Below, one piece after another: positions 1 through 5,757 of a stretch of DNA of 6,029 nucleotides. The translations under genes were made by a program, and so were the position numbers. Under the pieces are notes generated by a model. The model had not been told where the DNA came from. It searched no databases and worked only from the letters and a program-made list of their open reading frames with translations. The first letter of the stretch is position 1; each line of letters opens with the position of its first letter. Origin of the DNA: Acidobacteriota bacterium (lineage in GTDB: Bacteria > Acidobacteriota > Blastocatellia > Pyrinomonadales > Pyrinomonadaceae); contig JAEZJR010000312.1 in NCBI GenBank assembly GCA_023415725.1, positions 1 to 6,029 of the forward strand. The letters run 5' to 3'.

Positions 1-2
1 CC

Positions 3-2252
3 CCCACACCGAACCAGGATGCCGGATCCGTCACGGTGTTCAATTTTTTACTATTGTTGAGGGAAATGGGTTTTCAGGTCACATTCATTCCTGAAAACAA
101 CTTCCTGTACATGCCGCGATACACTGCGGACCTTCAGAGAATTGGCGTCGAAGTATTATATGGCCCGTATGTAACGAGCGTTAATCAGCATCTTAAGGAG
201 TGTGGCGAACGATACGATCTAGCGTTCCTGTTCCGGCCTGCCGTAGTAGAATCGCACATCAAGTCAGTCCGCAAATACTGCCCCAACGCGAAAGTCCTCT
301 ATTACTCCCATGATCTTCACTTCCTCCGAATGGAGCGAGAAGCTCTTTTATACAAGGATGATGAAAAGCTCAAACTTGCAGGTGAAATGAAGGGGCGGGA
401 GCTCGCAGGACTCGACGCTTGTGACGCGAGCATTGTCGTTTCGGATCAGGAATTAAAGGCGATTCAAAGCGACCTCCCTTCAGACATACTTCACGTATTT
501 CCTTTGATACTGGATGTTCCGGGGACAAACGTCGGATTTTCGGGCAGACAGGATATTGTCTTTGTCGGTGGCTTCCAGCACGCTCCAAACATCGATTCGG
601 TCCTGTATTTTGTGTCGGAAGTTATGCCGATCCTGCGCCGTGATTTGCCCGGCGTCCGATTTCAAATAATTGGCAGTAATCCGCCGCCTGAGATCATCGC
701 GTTAGCCGCGGATGATGTGAAGATTCTTGGTTTTGTCGACGATCTTAGACCATCACTCGATCGAATGCGTGTTTCGGTTGCGCCGCTGCGGTATGGGGCT
801 GGCGTCAAGGGCAAAATAGGAACCGCTATGGCGGCGGGGCTGCCGGTTGTGGCGACTTCTGTCGGTGCTGAAGGCATGTCACTCACGGACGGAGTAAACG
901 TCTGTGTTGCAGACAATGCGGAGGCTTTTGCAGCCGCCATTGTAAGTCTTTATCAAGATGAAACACTGTGGAATAAAATTAGCCGGGAAGGAATTAAGTT
1001 CGCTCGTGAAACCTGGGGAGCTGAAGCTGCTTGGGAAAGCTTTGCGGCTATTCTTCGCGAATTGGAATTCGACATAGACCGCTCGCACCGTCAACTCTCT
1101 TTATACCGCCCGACGGAGGTGGAGTCGAGGATTACAGACTCCCCGGCACCTGAAGAAACTAGCAGTTCACAGCCCGTTGAGGATACTGTTTTTCTGAATG
1201 GGCACGCGGACGATTATGAGGACAAACTCCGCAAAGAGATAGAAATATACAAAGAACAGACCATAATTCACAATCTGCCCGAGATCTTCCATTACTGGTC
1301 AAATAAATTTTTGGCTCCGATGTTTCAGGAGGCGGGCGTTGCCTCAATAGAAGAGTTTTTTTGCTCTGAGATGTTGACGGCAAAGAATTCAACGAAAAGC
1401 GCAAATGCACGCTTCGTCAGCATAGGATCCGGTAATTGTGATCTGGAAGTTGAGATCGCGAAGCGGCTTATTGAAAGCGGATATAACAATTTTCTTCTCG
1501 AATGCGTAGAGATCAATCCGGCCATGCTGGAGCGTGGCAGAGCGGCCGCGGCGGATAACAATGTGACCGATAATTTGAAGTTTGTCGAAGCAGATTTCAA
1601 CTTGTGGGTTGCTGAGCAAACGTATGACGGCGTCATTGCCAATCAATCGTTACACCACGTCACAGATCTGGAGCACCTGTTCGACCAGATCAGGAAAGGT
1701 CTTCATCCTAACGGGAGATTTGTCATTAGCGATGTCATCGGGCGGAACGGGCATCAACGCTGGCCGGAATCATTAGAAATAGTTGATAAATTTTGGAGCG
1801 AATTACCTGAAAGCTATAAATTCAACGTGCTTCTCGATCGACATGAAGAAAAATATATCAATTGGGATTGCAGTACGGAAGGATTTGAAGGCGTTCGAGC
1901 CCAAGATGTTCTCCCGTTGTTGTTGCAAAGATTTCAGTTCGAGACCTTCATTGGCTTCGGAAGCGCGATAGATATATTTGTTGAAAAATGCTTTGGCCAT
2001 CACTTTGATCCAAATTCGCAATGGGACAGGGAGTTCATCGACCGCGTTCACGCCGAGGATGAAGCGGGTCTAAAGAATGGGCGACTAACTCCCACTCATA
2101 TGCTGGCCGTTTGCGTAAACACCTTGTCCCGTACTCCATTTTATTCTAGAGGACTGGATCCCGTTTCTTCAGTGCGGTCTGAATCGGAATTTCGGCCACC
2201 AGACAGCTCGGCGACGAGCACAAGCTTCCGGGAAAAAGTGGAGTCATTCTGA
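3..2252 (+). CDS. Glycosyltransferase (GT4-like) fused to class I SAM methyltransferase, 5' partial
   Basis: The frame is open to the left edge and the first visible residues read PTPNQDAGSVTVFNFL, the conserved PTP..DAGS segment at the start of GT4-type glycosyltransferases. The GTG at 36 is therefore an internal Val and the real start lies outside the window. Counting from that Val, residues 1-165 are the rest of the N-terminal Rossmann domain (YYSHDLHFLR at 89-98). Residues 172-340 are the sugar-nucleotide-binding C-terminal domain (VFVGGF at 175-180, GVKGKIGTAMAAG at 256-268, VVATSVGAEGM at 271-281). The usual Glu of the EAMA motif is Thr here. A low-complexity Ser/Pro/Glu linker (about 350-385) leads to a helical segment with IFHYWSNKFL (417-426). 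The methyltransferase domain follows, with motif I VSIGSGNCDLEVEIA (461-475), acidic E492 and a YDGVIANQSLHHV motif (530-542). It probably transfers a sugar and methylates a glycan or its precursor at the inner membrane. Donor, acceptor and methylation site cannot be read from the sequence. Confidence 0.93.
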   Translation, partial: PTPNQDAGSVTVFNFLLLLREMGFQVTFIPENNFLYMPRYTADLQRIGVEVLYGPYVTSVNQHLKECGERYDLAFLFRPAVVESHIKSVRKYCPNAKVLYYSHDLHFLRMEREALLYKDDEKLKLAGEMKGRELAGLDACDASIVVSDQELKAIQSDLPSDILHVFPLILDVPGTNVGFSGRQDIVFVGGFQHAPNIDSVLYFVSEVMPILRRDLPGVRFQIIGSNPPPEIIALAADDVKILGFVDDLRPSLDRMRVSVAPLRYGAGVKGKIGTAMAAGLPVVATSVGAEGMSLTDGVNVCVADNAEAFAAAIVSLYQDETLWNKISREGIKFARETWGAEAAWESFAAILRELEFDIDRSHRQLSLYRPTEVESRITDSPAPEETSSSQPVEDTVFLNGHADDYEDKLRKEIEIYKEQTIIHNLPEIFHYWSNKFLAPMFQEAGVASIEEFFCSEMLTAKNSTKSANARFVSIGSGNCDLEVEIAKRLIESGYNNFLLECVEINPAMLERGRAAAADNNVTDNLKFVEADFNLWVAEQTYDGVIANQSLHHVTDLEHLFDQIRKGLHPNGRFVISDVIGRNGHQRWPESLEIVDKFWSELPESYKFNVLLDRHEEKYINWDCSTEGFEGVRAQDVLPLLLQRFQFETFIGFGSAIDIFVEKCFGHHFDPNSQWDREFIDRVHAEDEAGLKNGRLTPTHMLAVCVNTLSRTPFYSRGLDPVSSVRSESEFRPPDSSATSTSFREKVESF

Positions 2253-2284
2253 GACCGCCCTTTTTCGGAAGGACCTTTCGTCTT

Positions 2285-2332
2285 GGAAGATCTACTATTT
2301 CTGCGAAATAACGCAAAGAAATAAGACCTTCC
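2285..2332 (+). other. Long imperfect hairpin in the gap before the zinc-ribbon methyltransferase gene
   Basis: The 120-base gap 2253-2372 contains nested inverted repeats. The outer arms are 2285-2293 (ggaagatct) and 2324-2332 (agaccttcc), with one mismatch. The inner arms are atttc 2297-2301 with gaaat 2318-2322, and tgcg 2302-2305 with cgca 2312-2315, around an aaataa loop; there is a two-base bulge at 2316-2317. There is no T-run after the right arm, so it is not a canonical intrinsic terminator. It could be a processing site, an attenuator or a weak terminator. I see no convincing -35/-10 pair in the rest of the gap. Confidence 0.45.
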
Positions 2333-2372
2333 ATTCAGTTTTCAAAGTGATCTCGGGCGGGCAGTAGTATCT

Positions 2373-3494
2373 ATGCCAAATAACGAAGAATTAGATCGAA
2401 CTGATCTGTTGTCTGGGGATGAGGTCCAGACATCAGCCGTCAGTTGTCTGGTCTGTGAATCCGGCGACTGTGAGCTCTTCGATGTTGTTGACGGTATCGA
2501 CTACTTCGAATGCGGTGAATGCGAATCTATTTTTGTGGATCGGGCGTTTCTTCAAGAAAAACGTCCAAATGACTCTCACTATGATCCCGGCTATTGGGGG
2601 AATGAGATTGCTGCAAGCCGCGGACGATCCTTCGGTTCCTCCATAAACAGGGTATGCGAGCTATTTCTTTATTCGCGCATTCCGATCAAACGGTTCGTCG
2701 ACATTGGAGCGGGTCCTGGCTATTTACTTGAAGCTCTTTCTGATCTGGCTCCGAACTACAAGAATTTATTTTACGGGTGCGAATTGTTCCCTCCACCGGC
2801 CCCGTTTCGAACACAACATGAAAACTATACGACCGGCAGTCTGGCGCAGCTTCCCGGGAAATTCTCTGCCGGCGTCTGTATCGAAGTAATTGAACACCTA
2901 ACGCCCGAGGAGTTAAATGGCCTGATCGAACAGTTGGCGATCTCAGCAGAAGACGGCGCGATCTTTTACTTTAATTCCGCTCAGCCATCATTTGTGAAAA
3001 ATATTGATCCCGGGTACCTGGATCCGCTTATTCGAGGGCACATTGTTTCCTATTCCCTCAAAGCATTGGAAAAGATGTTCACCGCTCACGGTTTTACGCT
3101 GATCGAACTGCCGGGCAGAAACTGGTGCTTTTTGGTTGAATACAACTCCGAGTCCGAAAACACCGATGCGGAAGGATTGTTAAATAGGATTTGGACAGCA
3201 CCTCCCGAAAATGTCTCGATATTAAAGGACAATGGCTTTGGCCCTTTGTTATATACCATCGGCGTCGAATCGGCTCGCTGCTATTTAGAACATTCGATCA
3301 TGTTGGGGCGCACTGCTTGGGCTCAATCCTTGGTTGAAGAAAACCAATCTTTGATCGAACAGAACCGATCCTTGATCGAACAGAACCAGTCTCTGATCGA
3401 ACAGAACCACTCCTTGATCGAACAGAACCAATCATTGATCGAAGAAAACCAACCCTTGAATGAAGGAGACCAACCCTTGGTTGTAAATAATTAG
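2373..3494 (+). CDS. SAM-dependent methyltransferase with N-terminal zinc-ribbon-like module and C-terminal heptad-repeat tail
   Basis: 373 residues. Cys pairs at C25/C28 and C47/C50 (CLVC and CGEC) form a likely zinc ribbon, as in many glycan-locus methyltransferases of the Methyltransf_13/23 type. HYDPGYWG (69-76) leads into the Rossmann methyltransferase domain, with motif I VDIGAGPGYLLE at 109-120, acidic E137 after strand 2 and the IEVIEHL signature at 170-176. The domain ends near residue 258. Residues 319-372 are about seven and a half heptads of SLIEQNQ type. With Leu at d and Asn at a they fit a parallel coiled coil. The role is probably methylation of a sugar or of a nucleotide-sugar/glycan intermediate in the cytoplasm; the tail may oligomerise the enzyme or dock it to a partner. 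The ATG has no clear Shine-Dalgarno sequence. The kinase gene starts four bases after the stop, so the two are probably co-transcribed. The substrate is unknown. Confidence 0.9.
   Translation: MPNNEELDRTDLLSGDEVQTSAVSCLVCESGDCELFDVVDGIDYFECGECESIFVDRAFLQEKRPNDSHYDPGYWGNEIAASRGRSFGSSINRVCELFLYSRIPIKRFVDIGAGPGYLLEALSDLAPNYKNLFYGCELFPPPAPFRTQHENYTTGSLAQLPGKFSAGVCIEVIEHLTPEELNGLIEQLAISAEDGAIFYFNSAQPSFVKNIDPGYLDPLIRGHIVSYSLKALEKMFTAHGFTLIELPGRNWCFLVEYNSESENTDAEGLLNRIWTAPPENVSILKDNGFGPLLYTIGVESARCYLEHSIMLGRTAWAQSLVEENQSLIEQNRSLIEQNQSLIEQNHSLIEQNQSLIEENQPLNEGDQPLVVNN
3327..3494 (+). repeat. 21-bp tandem repeat encoding heptads at the methyltransferase C-terminus
   Basis: Consecutive in-frame 21-bp units begin at 3327, 3348, 3369, 3390, 3411, 3432 and 3453, with a partial unit from 3474 to the stop. 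Units 2-5 (3348-3431) are almost identical and all encode SLIEQN plus one variable residue (R, Q, H, Q). Units 1 and 6 carry EEN in place of EQN, and units 7-8 have degenerated (PLNEGDQ, PLVVNN). Ser and Leu codons vary synonymously (tct/tcc/tca, ttg/ctg), while the seventh residue varies in amino acid. This suggests recent duplication plus selection on the other six positions. Copy changes by replication slippage would keep the frame. Confidence 0.95.
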
Positions 3495-3498
3495 CTCT

Positions 3499-4527
3499 AT
3501 GCGAATCATTCGTGCACGTGCACCTTTGCGTCTCGGTCTCGCTGGCGGAGGAACTGATGTTTCTCCTTATTGCGATACCCATGGTGGTTATGTCTTGAAC
3601 GCGACCTTGGACCGATACGCTTACGCGGTGATAAAGACACGTGACGATGACACCATCAAGTTCGCCGCTGCCGATCAACAGATGGAAAAGGTTAAACACC
3701 TGTCCGAACAACTCGAGTTGAACGGAAAGCTTGACCTCCATAAAGCGGTCTATACCCATATCATCCGAAATTATAATGACGGCAACCCGATCGCTCTTGA
3801 GCTAAGTACTTTTTGCGACGCTCCGGCGGGTTCGGGGCTGGGTGCCTCCTCAACGCTTGTTGTGGTTATGATCCGGGCGTTCGCCGAATTGCTCAACTTG
3901 CCGCTGGATGACTACACCATCGCGCGGATCGCTTACCAGGTAGAACGCATAGATTGCGGGCTCCTGGGTGGCCGTCAGGACCAGTATTCTGCGACTTTCG
4001 GCGGCTTCAACTTCATGGAGTTTTACGCGGATGAGCGAGCGGTGGTCAATCCCCTTCGCATAAAGAATTGGATCATCTGCGAACTCGAAGCCTCTCTCGT
4101 GCTTTTCTACACTGGAGTATCGAGAGAATCCGCGAAGATCATCGCTGAGCAGAGCAGCGGTGTGACGGCGGGCTCTGCCACCGCACTGGAAGCAATGCAC
4201 GGCCTGAAAAACGAAGCACTGACCATGAAGGAGTGTCTGCTCAAAGGTGACTTCAACGGGATCGTCGATTCGATGCGGCAGGGGTGGGAAAGTAAGAAGC
4301 AGTCGGCCGGGACCGTTTCGACGCCCCACATTGAAGAAATATACAACGCTGCAATTGAAGCCGGAGCTCTAGCCGGCAAGGTTTCCGGCGCCGGCGGGGG
4401 CGGTTTTATGATGTTCTTCGTGCCGCCCGAAATGCGTATGGAGGTCATCCGCACATTGAATAGATTTGAGGGACAGGTCAGCAACTGCCATTTTACCAAG
4501 AACGGAACCCAGGCATGGAAAGTTTAA
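3499..4527 (+). CDS. hddA: D-glycero-D-manno-heptose 7-phosphate kinase (GHMP kinase family)
   Basis: 342 residues, the normal length for HddA-type kinases. All three GHMP signatures are present: the N-terminal RAPLRLGLAGGGTD (7-20), the ATP-binding glycine/serine loop APAGSGLGASST (108-119), and the C-terminal KVSGAGGGGFMMF (294-306). DCGLLGGRQDQYSATFGGFN (152-171) is typical of the HddA/fucokinase-like subgroup. HddA phosphorylates heptose 7-phosphate at C1, giving heptose 1,7-bisphosphate for the GDP-D-glycero-alpha-D-manno-heptose route used in S-layer and capsular glycans. The ATG lies four bases after the upstream stop and has no Shine-Dalgarno sequence, so translational coupling is plausible. 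The remains of gmhA, the preceding pathway step, overlap its 3' end, which supports heptose rather than fucose or another sugar as substrate. The exact substrate is still an inference from family and context. Confidence 0.88.
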   Translation: MRIIRARAPLRLGLAGGGTDVSPYCDTHGGYVLNATLDRYAYAVIKTRDDDTIKFAAADQQMEKVKHLSEQLELNGKLDLHKAVYTHIIRNYNDGNPIALELSTFCDAPAGSGLGASSTLVVVMIRAFAELLNLPLDDYTIARIAYQVERIDCGLLGGRQDQYSATFGGFNFMEFYADERAVVNPLRIKNWIICELEASLVLFYTGVSRESAKIIAEQSSGVTAGSATALEAMHGLKNEALTMKECLLKGDFNGIVDSMRQGWESKKQSAGTVSTPHIEEIYNAAIEAGALAGKVSGAGGGGFMMFFVPPEMRMEVIRTLNRFEGQVSNCHFTKNGTQAWKV

Positions 4528-4691
4528 CGAAGACTTACATATCAGCCCAGAACACCGAGGCGGGCTGTGTAATATCTAAGATGCTTGCGGATACAAGCTT
4601 ACTTTAGCGTATTGAGGAAGCCGCGGCGGCGTGCATCGGCTGCTTGACCAATGGCGGAAAACTCCTCTTTGCCGGGAACGGCGGAAGCAAG
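4515..4691 (+). pseudogene. gmhA: gmhA remnant (sedoheptulose-7-phosphate isomerase, SIS domain), nonsense-mutated and 3'-truncated
   Basis: From an ATG at 4515, overlapping the last 13 bases of hddA in another frame, the reading is MESLTKTYISAQNTEAGCVI and onward to codon 30, then a TAG at 4605-4607. The same frame continues as RIEEAAAACIGCLTNGGKLL (codons 32-51) and FAGNGGS, ending at codon 58. This matches the N-terminal helices and the GNGGS phosphosugar loop of GmhA. After GNGGS (up to 4688) the expected SAADAQH-type continuation is lost and the reading becomes unrelated, just before the end of the opposite-strand gene at 4704. Only about 58 of the roughly 190 codons usual for GmhA remain. 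The TAG could be a single C-to-T change from CAG (Gln). The ATG overlap implies an ancestral hddA-gmhA operon. No functional isomerase can come from this copy. This remnant also explains the non-coding interval 4528-4703. Confidence 0.85.
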
Positions 4692-4703
4692 GAACTCAGG
4701 TTT

Positions 4704-5735
4704 TTAGCGATCTGGCAATATTGTATCGTCGGCCAGCACGCTTCCCTCACTCACAACGACGTTTCTGCCAATATGACAGCCGACGCATATCACGGCACCA
4801 CGGACTTGGGCTGAATAAGAAACTCGGCTGTGCGACCATAATACCGAGTCTTCGATCACTGCACTCTCGTCGATGTGAACCCCGTTCCCTACCACGGAAT
4901 TCGTCACCTTCGCATTCGACCTGACGACGCATCCTTCGCCAAATATCGAAGCTTCATCAACATTGGCGGTCGCGGCAATGTCGAAATCGGTAGACTTCGT
5001 AAGTTCATACCCATTTATCCTTCCGGAAAGGAAATCTAAATGAGCTTCGTGATAGCTTTTAAGGGTTCCGATGTCTTTAAAGTACGAGCCGTCGAGCGAA
5101 TAGGAAACAAAATTCAGACCGCGCCTCAGTATCTCCGGAAATATTTCGTATTCAAATGATCGTGGTACCCCCTCAGGTATCATTTCCCAAATGGTAGGCT
5201 CAAGTACGTATATTCCTGCATTGACACGACCCCCGCCTCGCGAACCGATCTTGTCGGCCGACGGCTTTTCTATGAATTGCTTTACACGACCGTCTGCATC
5301 CGTTTCCACGACACCGTAGCGAGAAGGATCCTCGACTGGAATAAGTGCAATGGTTGCATCAGCCTTTGAGTCGCGGTGTTTTTCGACAAGCTCCGCGACA
5401 CTAAAGTCTGTCAGAACGTCCCCGTTAAAAACAATTATTGCTTCGTCGGTCTTCTCAGTGGCGAATTTATATGCACCACCTGTTCCCATTGGACTGGGCT
5501 CTGTGATGTACTTCAACCGGACGCCCTTATCCGAACCGTCCCCCATGACTTCTTCGATCTTGTTGGGCTGATAGCTCAGCGAAAGAGTTATGTCCCTGAT
5601 CCCAGCCTTTGCCAAAAGGTCGAGCTGGTATGAGAGAAATGGCCGGTTGACAACCGGGACAACTGGCTTAGGGGTATTGATCGTGAGAGGTCTTAGGCGA
5701 GTGCCCTTGCCGCCAGCGAGAATGAGAGCTTTCAT
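4704..5735 (-). CDS. Sugar-1-phosphate nucleotidyltransferase with left-handed beta-helix tail (mannose-1-phosphate guanylyltransferase-like)
   Basis: 343 residues starting at the ATG whose complement is at 5733-5735. The NTP-transferase core shows LAGGKGTRLRPLT (6-18, nucleotide-binding loop), TPKPVVPV (21-28), NGDVLTD (104-110, with the metal-binding Asp), EKP (156-158), NAGIYV (172-177) and FKDIGT (219-224). Residues about 255-338 carry hexapeptide-type repeats (ASIFGEG, VVRSNAK, SVVGNG, AVIEDSVL, AVICVGCHIG) of a left-handed beta-helix. This architecture is that of bacterial mannose-1-phosphate guanylyltransferases and related NDP-sugar synthases. It would make a GDP- or other NDP-sugar in the cytoplasm. 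The heptose context allows heptose-1-phosphate guanylyltransferase (HddC) activity, but HddC proteins are usually shorter and lack the helix tail. The gene converges on hddA/gmhA and lies between two truncated genes. No clear Shine-Dalgarno sequence, promoter or terminator is visible. Confidence 0.92.
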   Translation of the reverse strand: MKALILAGGKGTRLRPLTINTPKPVVPVVNRPFLSYQLDLLAKAGIRDITLSLSYQPNKIEEVMGDGSDKGVRLKYITEPSPMGTGGAYKFATEKTDEAIIVFNGDVLTDFSVAELVEKHRDSKADATIALIPVEDPSRYGVVETDADGRVKQFIEKPSADKIGSRGGGRVNAGIYVLEPTIWEMIPEGVPRSFEYEIFPEILRRGLNFVSYSLDGSYFKDIGTLKSYHEAHLDFLSGRINGYELTKSTDFDIAATANVDEASIFGEGCVVRSNAKVTNSVVGNGVHIDESAVIEDSVLWSHSRVSYSAQVRGAVICVGCHIGRNVVVSEGSVLADDTILPDR

Positions 5736-5757
5736 ACGAAAAGCAAAGATGAGGTGG

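Noticed and set aside
36..38. GTG at 36 as the start of the first gene
   Set aside because: The codons before it encode the conserved PTPNQDAGS segment in the same frame, so the gene continues left of the window and this codon is an internal Val.
2270..2298. TACTAT-like -10 promoter element at 2293-2298
   Set aside because: No -35-like hexamer lies at suitable spacing (aggacc at 2270-2275), and the bases are part of the hairpin left arm.
3348..3452. Tandem repeats as a CRISPR array
   Set aside because: The units are contiguous 21-bp in-frame heptad codons without unique spacers.
3298..3759. 153-residue minus-strand open frame with Ser-Val-Arg-Ser repeats
   Set aside because: It is the antisense of the heptad repeat and the start of hddA. 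Its repeats are a mirror of the 21-bp units, and it has no family resemblance of its own.
3850..4499. Two long minus-strand open frames (159 and 130 residues) inside hddA
   Set aside because: They are antisense shadows of a gene with all three GHMP motifs intact, and their translations show no recognisable domain.
4543..4567. cagccc / gggctg inverted repeat just after hddA as a terminator
   Set aside because: It has only six pairs with a 13-base loop and no T-run, and it lies within former gmhA coding sequence, which explains it well enough.
4631..4924. 97-residue plus-strand open frame
   Set aside because: It is out of frame with the gmhA remnant and antisense to the beta-helix end of the nucleotidyltransferase. 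It is Arg/Ser/His-rich with no family pattern.
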